A program made the translations under genes and the position numbers. Positions 52,843 to 61,224 of a stretch of DNA of 64,000 bases are shown piece by piece. The notes beneath the pieces were generated by a model that did no database searches, was not told the origin of the DNA, and saw nothing but the letters and a program-made list of their open reading frames with translations. The DNA lies in assembly GCF_000633595.2 (NCBI RefSeq), contig NZ_JIBU02000023.1, positions 186,001 through 250,000 on the forward strand. Direction: 5' to 3'. Each line of letters opens with the position of its first letter. Position 1 is the stretch's first letter. Source of the stretch: Clostridium drakei. GTDB taxonomy: Bacteria > Bacillota > Clostridia > Clostridiales > Clostridiaceae.

Positions 52843-53142
52843 TTACTCCTCTTCTATACTAAATTTTAATGGGAATCCACTTTCTCGTGATGCCTTCATT
52901 GCTTGTGCCATTTTAGTAGCTGCTATATCATAGGAATATATACCTGCAATTCCTATGCCACTCCTATGTACATCATACATAATCTTTGTAGCTTCTACTA
53001 CAGACTTTTTAAAAATCTCTATTAAAATTTTTATCACAAATTCCATAGTAGTATAATCATCATTGTATATAATTACTCTATACATTTTTGGTTTTTTTAT
53101 TTCTGTTTTTGTATCTTGTTTTTCAATAGTTTTCTGACTCAT
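52843..53142 (-). CDS. clpS: ClpS adaptor protein
   Basis: 99 residues. KPKMYRVIIYNDDYTTMEFV, the N-degron pocket strand (YNDDYTTMEFV), then VVEATKIMYDVHRSGIGIAG and YDIAATKMAQAM; canonical ClpS. It delivers N-end-rule substrates to ClpAP. Translationally linked to clpA. Confidence 0.94.
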   Translation of the reverse strand: MSQKTIEKQDTKTEIKKPKMYRVIIYNDDYTTMEFVIKILIEIFKKSVVEATKIMYDVHRSGIGIAGIYSYDIAATKMAQAMKASRESGFPLKFSIEEE

Positions 53143-53199
53143 TTATAAACAACTCCAAAGTTAAAATTATTAAATCGTTAGATGTAAATTAAGTTTAAT

Positions 53200-54663
53200 C
53201 TAATTTTGTTTAATTATTCCTACTGCTACTCCTATAATCCTTGCCCCTTCATCATTAATGCGAATAGGTTCATATTTCTTATTTTCAGGCATAAGGTATA
53301 TGCCTTCTTTTTTATTTACAAACCTTTTTAGTGTAGCATTTCCATCTAAATTAACTGCTACAATATCCTTATTTTGAACTGTATATTGTTTTTTGATTAT
53401 CACGTAATCTCCATTATCTATATCAGCACCAATCATACTGTCTCCTCTAACTTTTAATATGAAACAATCCTTCATTCCTTTAAGCCAATAATTTGGAACA
53501 TAAAAAACATCTTCAATTTCAGGATTCATGAGTATTGGTTCTCCTGCTGCTATATCGTTATATACAGGTAACTTTTTTAATTCCTCTTCACTATATTTAT
53601 ATTGCGAATCTGAATCTTTTACTATTATTTCAGAAATATTATTTATATCTCTAGATAATTCATAATCCCTTCCATGCTTTATGTCACAATACTTAAATGA
53701 TTCCATAGAATAGTCAATACTTTTCTTTTCCACATGATCTTCATATCTTTTAGTAAATATGTGTCCTTTTACTTTTGATGGTAATCCTAAACTGCTAATT
53801 TTACGTGATTTTATCAACCATCCATTTGAATTTTTGCAATTATCTTTACTAACTACATAAGTAGTGCTAAAATAAGTCTCCTTACTATTTAGCTCTCTTA
53901 CTAATTCTAATTGTACCTTAGTTAGATTTTGACTTTCGTCTACTATAATATGGGTATATCTTTCATCAGTAATATTTTTACATTGCTGTAGTGCTATTAA
54001 TGCCATATCTTCTAAATCAATTAATTTTTTTTCTTCAAGCTTTTCATTGTATAAAGTCATAATTTTAAAAATAGCTTCTCTTATATCAGAGTTTTTCATC
54101 AATCTTCTAGGTCCTTGAATTTTACTATTACTTCTTCCTATTCTATCAGCATCTTGATAATTCTCGAGTATAGTATAATTGCAACTTTTAATCCAACTTA
54201 TCTCATCTATAATAAACTCTATATACTTACTGTTCAATATCTTTATCTTCTCATATGACTTTTTAACATTTTTTATGCATTGAACTAATATTTCTTCCTT
54301 TTCCTTTTTACTTTCTATTAAATTATAATTACTATATTTTTCGTTATACTGAAAATATTTATATATAATATCCTCTATACTATGTATACATAATTTATCA
54401 TCTGACTTTGAAAATAAGGTCATATAATTAAATTTAGTATTTTCTTTTGCTTTATCATAAATTTTTTTTATATTTTCAATCTGTGTACTATCTCCAGCAA
54501 TCATCAAAATTCTATCTTTGTCATATAAACAATAGTAATTTTCTAAATACACGACTCTATACACTGCTGTTGTAGTTTTCCCCGCGCCTGTTACTCCCTT
54601 TAGCAAATTATATCCTAGCGATTTATTTTCAACTAATTTTATCTGTGCTGCATTTAATTCCAT
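53200..54663 (-). CDS. UvrD-like ATPase domain fused to LexA-type S24 autopeptidase
   Basis: 487 residues from the ATG at 54663 (AGGAGG seven bases before). N-terminal part: UvrD/Rep Q motif (ELNAAQ), Walker A GVTGAGKTTT with K29, Walker B IIVDESQN (D242, E243); helicase motifs of domain 2A are not evident. C-terminal 125: LPVYNDIAAGEPI carries the A373-G374 LexA-type cleavage bond, GDSM has Ser409, ATLKRF has Lys446. The Ser-Lys spacing of 37 equals that of LexA (119/156). No helix-turn-helix seen. Predicted to self-cut when RecA is activated, freeing the ATPase part. Stand-alone gene, own palindrome at 54695-54720. Confidence 0.85.
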   Translation of the reverse strand: MELNAAQIKLVENKSLGYNLLKGVTGAGKTTTAVYRVVYLENYYCLYDKDRILMIAGDSTQIENIKKIYDKAKENTKFNYMTLFSKSDDKLCIHSIEDIIYKYFQYNEKYSNYNLIESKKEKEEILVQCIKNVKKSYEKIKILNSKYIEFIIDEISWIKSCNYTILENYQDADRIGRSNSKIQGPRRLMKNSDIREAIFKIMTLYNEKLEEKKLIDLEDMALIALQQCKNITDERYTHIIVDESQNLTKVQLELVRELNSKETYFSTTYVVSKDNCKNSNGWLIKSRKISSLGLPSKVKGHIFTKRYEDHVEKKSIDYSMESFKYCDIKHGRDYELSRDINNISEIIVKDSDSQYKYSEEELKKLPVYNDIAAGEPILMNPEIEDVFYVPNYWLKGMKDCFILKVRGDSMIGADIDNGDYVIIKKQYTVQNKDIVAVNLDGNATLKRFVNKKEGIYLMPENKKYEPIRINDEGARIIGVAVGIIKQN

Positions 54664-54694
54664 AACCACACCTCCTTGTATAGGAATAACCTTT

Positions 54695-54720
54695 AATTTA
54701 AGTATATTATAACTTAAATT
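54695..54720 (-). promoter_or_regulatory. Palindrome embracing a -10 box, putative operator
   Basis: Perfect 9-bp arms AATTTAAGT and ACTTAAATT separated by eight bases; on the leftward strand the spacer holds TATAAT. It lies about 30 bases before the fused ATPase/peptidase gene. A regulator bound here would block the promoter. Confidence 0.6.
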
Positions 54721-54844
54721 GTTGTGTTATGTTATAAATATTTTATTAAAAATAAAGTAATTGCCTCCAGTTAAAGTTCTAACTAGAATCATTATTCATT
54801 AATTATAAGTAATTTCAAAATCATATTTATAAATATAACAAAAA

Positions 54845-54895
54845 CACCAACATAGTACATAATGTTATCTGCATTACTATATGCTGGTTTTCATA
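54845..54895 (-). terminator. Probable terminator after the Crp/Fnr gene
   Basis: ACCAGCATA..AGTA pairs with TACTATGTTGGT across a loop and is followed leftward by GTTTTTG. Imperfect but well placed. Confidence 0.55.
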
Positions 54896-54962
54896 AATTA
54901 CTTATTTAAATTTCACTTTAATATTGATTACATTTTCCTATGTACTACAAAATAAACCCTAT

Positions 54963-55655
54963 TTATTCCCTACCTCTAAAGTATATAGACAACTCTTTAG
55001 GATCTCTGACCAATATTTTTTTATCTACATATTTAACCATACCACTTTTTTCAAGCCTCTTCATGCATCTTGATATAGTTTCTCTTGTACTTCCTAACAT
55101 ATCTGCTAAATAAGTAATGCTTATATTCATATCAATTAACGTTCCTTCTTCCACTTCAACTCCATAATCTTTACACAATTTCCACAGTTTTGCTGAAAGC
55201 TTTTTATCCATCTTAATAGGTACAGTATTTTTAAGCTGCCTATAAAGTCTTCTAATTTTTCGAGCCATAGAATTTATTATAACTTTTGTCAATTGAAAAT
55301 CTCCTGCCATAATTTCCAATAAATCCTTCTTATTAAAACATAAGACACAGCTTTCCTGGAAAGCCTCACAATTTATAGACGCAGGTAAATCATCAAAGAT
55401 AACTTCATTAACAAAATCTCCATCACCTAAAATATAAACTACTCTTTTTTGTCCCTCTTCTGAATTTCTATACATAGTTAGTCTTCCATGTAAAATCAAA
55501 TATATTTTATTAACCTTCTGTTTTTCATAAAACAAAAGTTCTCCTTTTTTAAGCCTTACTTTAAAAGCCTTAGCTTTTAACAATTCTAAAGTTCTTTCAT
55601 CTATTCCTTTAAAAACTGATATTTGATTAAAATCTTGTTCTGTGGCCTTAATCAT
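54963..55655 (-). CDS. Crp/Fnr-family transcription regulator
   Basis: 230 residues. cNMP-binding beta barrel (about 12-120: FKVRLKKGELLFYEKQKVNK, LILHGRLTMY), dimer helix, then a winged helix: ISITYLADMLGSTRETISRC MKRLEKSG region, with the recognition helix TRETISR. The R-E-x3-R pattern is that of CRP, whose target half-site is TGTGA. No N-terminal Fnr cysteine cluster. Probably controls the neighbouring nitrate/sulfite genes (see palindromes at 59593 and 61048). HcpR-like NO/nitrite sensing is possible. Confidence 0.88.
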   Translation of the reverse strand: MIKATEQDFNQISVFKGIDERTLELLKAKAFKVRLKKGELLFYEKQKVNKIYLILHGRLTMYRNSEEGQKRVVYILGDGDFVNEVIFDDLPASINCEAFQESCVLCFNKKDLLEIMAGDFQLTKVIINSMARKIRRLYRQLKNTVPIKMDKKLSAKLWKLCKDYGVEVEEGTLIDMNISITYLADMLGSTRETISRCMKRLEKSGMVKYVDKKILVRDPKELSIYFRGRE

Positions 55656-55771
55656 TATTATCTCAACCCCATATTTTAATTTATTTAAATCAAATTCTCT
55701 TTTTATAATTTTATTTTAACAATTTTACATACATTTGTCAGTAACTAATGTTACAAAAATACGCTAAAAAA

Positions 55772-55791
55772 AACGGACATCAATGTCCGTT
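55772..55791 (-). terminator. Terminator after asrC
   Basis: AACGGACAT and ATGTCCGTT with a two-base loop, then T8 leftward. Confidence 0.9.
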
Positions 55792-55806
55792 CTTTAAATC
55801 AGGTTA

Positions 55807-56760
55807 TTACCAATAAATATTACCTTGTATTTCCACTTTATCTCCTAATTTTATGTCTTTTAATGCCCATTTCTTATATTCCTGATATCCAGTTCTATCT
55901 ATAATATATCCAATGTGTTCCTTACCTAATGGCGCATCTTTATCAATATACTCTTCTATAAAATCATAAGTGTTCAATACAATTTTTATTATACTTTCTT
56001 CATCTATCCATTTAGCAAAATCCTTAGCAAGTCTCGGATTTTTCTTGCCTGTTCTTCCCATTATAACTAGTTTAAAGTATTTTTCATCACTTCGTGTCCA
56101 GGCACCTGTTGGACATTTACCAACACATTCTCCACAGCCAATACACTTATCATGATCTCTTACAACCTTAAAATTTTCAAAACGTAATGCTCCTGCTGAT
56201 CTTTTTTTACAATTCTTAACACAAGCTTGACATCCTATACATCTATAACTGTCATATTGTGGTTCAGTCATTCCTATAATTCCGAAATCCTGCATTCTAG
56301 CTTTTACACAATCGTTAGCACATCCTGTAAATGCAATTTTTACATGACGATCATTAGGAAAAATTGCTTTTTCCATTTTCTTTGCAAACTCAGATGTATT
56401 ATAATTACCAAAAGGACAGACATTATTTCCTATACAGGCAGATATATTTCTCGTACCAGATGAAGCATATCCTGTATTTGAATCAACTTGATTTATTTCT
56501 AAACCTTCTATTACAGGTTGAATCAATTCATTTATCTTTGGAATATTCCTCATATCTATTCCAGGTATTTCAAATCCTTGTCTTATAGTTATATGAACAG
56601 TTCCATCACCATATTCTTCAGCAATTTTTTGCAATATTTCAAAATGTTTTGCTTCCATATGTCCACCTGGAACCCTTATTCTTACCGCAGTCTTTCCTCT
56701 TTCCTTTGTAACTCTAAACGCATTCTTTTTTAGACGTTTTGTATTAATATCTATAGACAT
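55807..56760 (-). CDS. asrC: Anaerobic sulfite reductase subunit C (siroheme, Fe-S)
   Basis: 317 residues. RVPGGHMEAKHFEILQKIAE, VHITIRQGFEIPGI, and STGYASSGTRNISACIGNNV CPFG region with Cys for siroheme/4Fe-4S, CANDCVKARMQDFG second pair, then a ferredoxin part CIGCQACVKNCKKRS and CIGCGECVGKCPTGAW. Reduces sulfite to sulfide with AsrA/B as the electron donors. GGGGGGAG precedes the ATG. Third gene of asrABC. Confidence 0.95.
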   Translation of the reverse strand: MSIDINTKRLKKNAFRVTKERGKTAVRIRVPGGHMEAKHFEILQKIAEEYGDGTVHITIRQGFEIPGIDMRNIPKINELIQPVIEGLEINQVDSNTGYASSGTRNISACIGNNVCPFGNYNTSEFAKKMEKAIFPNDRHVKIAFTGCANDCVKARMQDFGIIGMTEPQYDSYRCIGCQACVKNCKKRSAGALRFENFKVVRDHDKCIGCGECVGKCPTGAWTRSDEKYFKLVIMGRTGKKNPRLAKDFAKWIDEESIIKIVLNTYDFIEEYIDKDAPLGKEHIGYIIDRTGYQEYKKWALKDIKLGDKVEIQGNIYW

Positions 56761-56773
56761 AGTTCTCCCCCCT

Positions 56774-57565
56774 TTAATCCATTAAATGTTTAGCCTTAGT
56801 ATAGTTAAACACTGGTCCTTCTAAACAGATATAAGTATCATCCATTTTACAGTGTCCACACTTACCTAGACCGCAGCACATTTTTCTCTCATAGGAAACC
56901 CAAATATTTTCTTCTTTGATTCCTCTTTTAAGAAACTCAGCTATAGTAAACTTTATCATTATTGGAGGTCCAACAGCCACCACTTGTGCTTCTTCTATAT
57001 TTTCGATTTTTAAATCTTTAATATAAGTAGTAATCAAGCCAACATTTCCATTATATCCTTCTTCAGCTTTATCTACAGTTACTGTAACATTTACATTTTC
57101 GCTCCATTTTTTTAGGGATTCTCTGAATAGTATGTCGTCTGGCGATTTAAATCCAACTAAAAGATCTAAGTTCTTAACTTCATCTCTGTGCGCTGAAAAA
57201 TAATCTACAATTCCTTTAACAGGAGCTAGTCCAGTTCCACCTGCAGCTACAATAACTTCTTTTCCTTTATATATATTTACATCAAATCCATTTCCATAAG
57301 GTCCTCTCATAAAAAGTGTATCTCCTGGGAAGAAAGTATGAATAACATCTGTAACTACTCCCACACGTCTGATTGTTAAATCTATATATCCCTCTCCTAT
57401 TTCACATACAGATATTGGAGCTTCTCCGTATTTAGGTATAGAAACCTCAAAGAATTGACCAGGCTTTACATCACCTGTAAATTCCATTCTAAACGTATAA
57501 TCAATATCTGTATGTGGAGTAATACTAATTATCTTACTAGCCTTTGGTAAATATATATTCTCCAT
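56774..57565 (-). CDS. asrB: Anaerobic sulfite reductase subunit B (FAD/NAD-binding)
   Basis: 263 residues. FAD-binding reductase: GQFFEVSIPKYGEAPISVCE, RRVGVVTDVI, RGPYGNGFDV, AGGTGLAPVKG and the Cys-rich end CCGLGKCGHCKMDDTYIC for an Fe-S cluster, as in dihydroorotate dehydrogenase electron-transfer subunits. It passes NAD(P)H electrons to AsrA/C. Starts one base after the asrA stop. Confidence 0.95.
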   Translation of the reverse strand: MENIYLPKASKIISITPHTDIDYTFRMEFTGDVKPGQFFEVSIPKYGEAPISVCEIGEGYIDLTIRRVGVVTDVIHTFFPGDTLFMRGPYGNGFDVNIYKGKEVIVAAGGTGLAPVKGIVDYFSAHRDEVKNLDLLVGFKSPDDILFRESLKKWSENVNVTVTVDKAEEGYNGNVGLITTYIKDLKIENIEEAQVVAVGPPIMIKFTIAEFLKRGIKEENIWVSYERKMCCGLGKCGHCKMDDTYICLEGPVFNYTKAKHLMD

Positions 57566-58567
57566 TTACTTCACCTCTTCTATAGCATTGTTTAATTTAT
57601 TTATACAATTGGAAAGTGAGATATACTCTGGACAGGCATCATCACATCTTCCACAACCTACACACATGTGATAACCGAATCTCTTTTTAAAGTCATAGAT
57701 CTTATGCATAACCTTAAATCTCATTCTTTCACCTTGATCTTTTCTAAAGCTATGTCCACCAGCCATATCCGTAAAGCCATCTACCTGACAAGAAGCCCAA
57801 ACTCTTCTTCTTTCTCCAGTCTTTTCATTATCCTTGTAGAATATATCCTGCATTGTAAAACAAGCACAGGTTCCACAAACTGTATTACATCTGCCACAAG
57901 CTATGCATCTTTGTGAATACTCTTTCCATCCACTCCAACCAAATACGCTTGTATCTAAATTTTCAGGAACTTTTACTTCTTTTTCGTTAGATTCTACGAA
58001 TTTAGGACTTACTTCAGACTGTTCAGAAGCCTCAAAATATTCTTTAAAGCTTTCATCCTTACATTCAACAAAAACTTGTCTATCTACTACTTTTACAAAT
58101 AAATCGTATTCCTCTGTTTTGTTACTTTCCATACTTACACAGAAGCAGTTATCAAAGCTGTTTTCACATTCCATAAGTACAAATTTAACTTTTTCTCTTA
58201 ATCTCTTGTAATATGGATCTTCAGCACCATTCTTTAAATATATTTGATCTAATCTCTTAACAGCATGTATATCACAGCTTCTTAAGAATATTAAAGCTTT
58301 TTTATCTTCTACTTTAGGTTCTGTTACACTATCTTCTGTAAAGTAGAATATAGTTTGTGTAATTGGAAGAATAACTTCCTTTGGTGAGAAATTAGATTTC
58401 TTATTAAATTCTATTTCCTCAACCTTACTAACTTCACCATACCTAACAGTATCTGTATCTGAAAATGTACCTTTACCTTTTAATAGTATAGGAGCATAAA
58501 CCTTATATTCATCTCCTATTGCAGCTAAAAAATCATTAAACTTTTCTGAGTTTAATTTATATCCCAT
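57566..58567 (-). CDS. asrA: Anaerobic sulfite reductase subunit A (ferredoxin-like)
   Basis: 333 residues. FLRSCDIHAVKRLDQIYLKN, CENSFDNCFCVSMESN, and two 4Fe-4S sets: CIACGRCNTVCGTCAC and CVGCGRCDDACPEYI. Electron carrier of the complex. AAGGAGGATTAAT precedes the ATG. First gene of the operon, 44 bases after the FNT channel gene, so the four may be one transcript. Confidence 0.95.
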   Translation of the reverse strand: MGYKLNSEKFNDFLAAIGDEYKVYAPILLKGKGTFSDTDTVRYGEVSKVEEIEFNKKSNFSPKEVILPITQTIFYFTEDSVTEPKVEDKKALIFLRSCDIHAVKRLDQIYLKNGAEDPYYKRLREKVKFVLMECENSFDNCFCVSMESNKTEEYDLFVKVVDRQVFVECKDESFKEYFEASEQSEVSPKFVESNEKEVKVPENLDTSVFGWSGWKEYSQRCIACGRCNTVCGTCACFTMQDIFYKDNEKTGERRRVWASCQVDGFTDMAGGHSFRKDQGERMRFKVMHKIYDFKKRFGYHMCVGCGRCDDACPEYISLSNCINKLNNAIEEVK

Positions 58568-58611
58568 ATTAATCCTCCTTATGCTACTTTAATTTTAATT
58601 ATCTAAATTCT

Positions 58612-59382
58612 TCAGGATTTTTTGTTAGATATATACCAATAAGCTATGCCAACAAAAATCATTCCACCAACAATATTGCCCAAGGTAACCGCTGATAGGT
58701 TATACATAAATCCACTGATGGATACTGCTGCTTTGTGTGGAATCATTAAAGCTATTGAAAGCAATGTCATATTTGCTACACTATGTTCAAAACCTGAAGT
58801 TATAAATGCAAACAAACACCAAAATACCATGATAAGCTTTGCAGCTTCATCCTTTAATTTGAAAAAACACCATACGGCTAAACACACTAAAATATTACAT
58901 AAAATTCCTCTTACAAATAGCTCCATATATGGTGCTGTCATTTTTGCAGCTGATGTTTTTAAAATAAATTCAGCTGTAGTACCTTTCCAAAGTCCTGATT
59001 GTACAAATAGTGCTGCTAAAACTACAGAACCCAAAACGTTTCCAATATAACTAAAAATCCATATGCCCCAAACTGAACTCCAAGAAACCTTTTTCTCTAG
59101 GGCACCTATTGGCATAATCATGTTATTACCTGTAAATAGTTCTGAACCAGCGGCTAATACTAAACTTAATGCGATTCCAAAAGAAACTCCCATTGCGATT
59201 TTAGTAGCTGGTGCATTTACAGAGGATAGCAGTCCCCCTACCGTAAATATAAGTATAATTCCAAAACCTACAAACATACCTGCTAACGCCGATGCAATCA
59301 AATACCTGCTCTTACTTTCCTTTAAAAATGATGCCTTTTTTACTGCAGCTCCACTAAGTTTGTTAATTTCCTCGCTAAACAA
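58612..59382 (-). CDS. Formate/nitrite transporter (FNT) family channel
   Basis: 257 residues if started at the TTG at 59382, with GAAAGGG eight bases before; a GTG at 59391 abuts that site. Six membrane helices; SRYLIASALAGMFVGFGIIL, LAAGSELFTGNNMIMPIGAL (FNT loop) and MVFWCLFAFITSGFEHSVAN with the conserved central His. The anion could be nitrite, formate or hydrosulfide; the location between asrABC and narK fits nitrite or sulfite/sulfide. Confidence 0.9.
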   Translation of the reverse strand: MFSEEINKLSGAAVKKASFLKESKSRYLIASALAGMFVGFGIILIFTVGGLLSSVNAPATKIAMGVSFGIALSLVLAAGSELFTGNNMIMPIGALEKKVSWSSVWGIWIFSYIGNVLGSVVLAALFVQSGLWKGTTAEFILKTSAAKMTAPYMELFVRGILCNILVCLAVWCFFKLKDEAAKLIMVFWCLFAFITSGFEHSVANMTLLSIALMIPHKAAVSISGFMYNLSAVTLGNIVGGMIFVGIAYWYISNKKS

Positions 59383-59514
59383 ATTTACCACCCTTTCAAA
59401 TTTTTTATATTGTATTACATATCAACATAATTAGTTTGTATAAATTGTGGGCTTACTCAAACTGTTGCTTAGACTCACAAAGTATGATCTTCTACAGTTT
59501 TGCATTTTTATAGT

Positions 59515-59567
59515 GAGACGGAAGCATCCTCGTGTATGCTATTTTCTATCCCTCACTATATGATAAA
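59515..59567 (-). other. Structured leader of the FNT-asr transcript
   Basis: Arms TATAGTGAG and CTCACTATA enclose an inner GCAT-N8-ATGC hairpin. It lies in the 240-base leader, after CRP-like sites and before the gene. It matches no riboswitch I know. Confidence 0.5.
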
Positions 59568-59576
59568 TATATCACA
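59561..59576 (-). promoter_or_regulatory. Weak CRP-like site
   Basis: Leftward TGTGA-TATATT-TATCA. Half a match to TGTGA-N6-TCACA. Confidence 0.35.
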
Positions 59577-59592
59577 ACTTCTTTTTAAACTC

Positions 59593-59608
59593 TGTGACGT
59601 CCATCACG
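59593..59608 (-). promoter_or_regulatory. CRP-type palindrome upstream of FNT channel
   Basis: TGTGA-CGTCCA-TCACG, one base from the consensus TGTGA-N6-TCACA. Lies about 210 bases before the FNT start and just after the narK stop. Confidence 0.65.
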
Positions 59609-59620
59609 TTTGTTAATTTT

Positions 59621-60931
59621 TTAAATTTTGCTAATAACTGGTGAATTCTTCGCACCCATTCTAAAAATTGCTAAAATTAAAAGTGATACTATAGCTAATG
59701 CTGAAAATACTAAGAAGCCTTTAGAAAATCCACTTAAATTTACACCAGTTTTATCTATAAATGATGCCATTACAGGTGGTATAACAAATCCTCCAAAAGC
59801 ACCTATTCCTCCAACCCATCCTGAAGCTCCTCCTATTGCATGTGGCACTTCTTTTGGAAGTATTTTAAATACAGCAGCATTTGTTACGCCCATTCCAACT
59901 GCTAAAAATAAAATTCCTATTATAGCTATTGGTAATGAAGTAGCAATAACCATACAAATAGTTCCTATAAGCATTATAAAAAGAGATACATTAGAAACCC
60001 TTTCGCCTCCAAGCTTATCAGCTATCTTTCCACCATATATTCTTACAACAGACGTAATAATTGAGTAAAGTGCAGTTAGTACACCTGCCATTTTTATATT
60101 TAGTTTAAAGAAGCTCATCCAATAAGTAGGTAACCAGCTTGTTAGAGCTAAAAATCCTCCAAAAGTTGTAAAATATATTAATACTAGCGCCCAGGTCTTC
60201 CAAGTCCTTGCAGAAATCATTAAACTTTCACTTACTTTATCATTTGGAAATAATTCTTGTCCATATTCTGATGCAGCTATTCTTTTTGCTTCACCTTTTT
60301 CCACGCCAGCATCAATTAATTGGAAATACCATGCATTTTTACCTATAATACAATATGCTATGGTTCCTACTATTAAAAATATTAACCAAGCCAAATAAGA
60401 GCCTGATAATCCTAACAATGGCAGTGCAACATTAGGTAGTAATAATGTAAATATTCCTGGTGCCAGATTTCCAACACCTCCATATATGCCTAAAGCCGCT
60501 CCTTGTTTACTCTGAGGAAACCAATAAGATGCCTGGCTAACTCCAACAGAAAATGTAGCTATACCACAGCCAGATAATGCTCCAAAAATTAATAACAAAG
60601 AATAATACTGACTTAAATTTTGTTTAAAAAATGCCATAATTATATACAAACCAGCCATTCCAATTATTGAAAGTCCAAGTAATGTGATAAAAGGTTTTCT
60701 TCCCCCATTTATATCTACCCAAGCTGCAAATGGAATTCTAAGCAATGAACCTGACAGATTTGGTATTGCAATAAGCAATGCTAATAGAATAGGATTAAGA
60801 GTTGAAAAACTTTGTTTAAACACAGCAATTGTAGCTCCATAAAGCGCTACTGCAGCAAATCCCACAAAAAAACCAGTAGTTGCTCCTGTTAATCCTTGCT
60901 TTGAGTTTCCTTTTACTTTTAAAGAATTCAT
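59621..60931 (-). CDS. narK: Nitrate/nitrite transporter NarK (MFS)
   Basis: 436 residues, about 12 membrane segments. GATTGFFVGFAAVALYGATI, LLRIPFAAWVDINGGRKPFI, GVGNLAPGIFTLLLP (nitrate signature region) and IGGASGWVGGIGAFGGFVIP are NarK family motifs. Takes up nitrate or swaps nitrate for nitrite. AAGGGGGAAAAATA precedes the ATG. Lies between the nitrate reductase and the FNT/asr operon. Confidence 0.93.
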   Translation of the reverse strand: MNSLKVKGNSKQGLTGATTGFFVGFAAVALYGATIAVFKQSFSTLNPILLALLIAIPNLSGSLLRIPFAAWVDINGGRKPFITLLGLSIIGMAGLYIIMAFFKQNLSQYYSLLLIFGALSGCGIATFSVGVSQASYWFPQSKQGAALGIYGGVGNLAPGIFTLLLPNVALPLLGLSGSYLAWLIFLIVGTIAYCIIGKNAWYFQLIDAGVEKGEAKRIAASEYGQELFPNDKVSESLMISARTWKTWALVLIYFTTFGGFLALTSWLPTYWMSFFKLNIKMAGVLTALYSIITSVVRIYGGKIADKLGGERVSNVSLFIMLIGTICMVIATSLPIAIIGILFLAVGMGVTNAAVFKILPKEVPHAIGGASGWVGGIGAFGGFVIPPVMASFIDKTGVNLSGFSKGFLVFSALAIVSLLILAIFRMGAKNSPVISKI

Positions 60932-61047
60932 TATTTTTCCCCCTTATATTATTGACTATTTTAAAAATTGTTAATTATTTAACCTCAGCTTTTAAAATAA
61001 GTCCATTTATTATTACGGTAAGTATATCATTATACATTTTTTTGTTC

Positions 61048-61063
61048 CGTGATTTATATCACG
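61048..61063. promoter_or_regulatory. CRP-type palindrome upstream of narK
   Basis: CGTGA-TTTATA-TCACG, perfect 5-bp arms (six with the next pair), 117 bases before the narK ATG. Target of the Crp/Fnr protein at 54963 is likely. Confidence 0.65.
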
Positions 61064-61145
61064 CTCTATAAGTTTCTCTTAAATTTTTAAAACAACCTTT
61101 TTCTTAAATGGTGAAACTATCAACTATGTCCAAATGCTCTATATA

Positions 61146-61194
61146 AAAAAAGGTAATGACATGCTTATGGGGTAAAACATATCATTACCTTTTC
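61146..61194 (-). terminator. Terminator of the nitrate reductase operon
   Basis: AAAAGGTAATGA and TCATTACCTTTT arms with a 22-base loop; leftward T/A-rich. Confidence 0.75.
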
Positions 61195-61224
61195 TTATTT
61201 AATGTACATACTAATTTAGACTAG

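Noticed and set aside
56227-56733. Several rightward frames over asrC
   Set aside because: Antisense shadows of Cys- and Gly-rich coding sequence.
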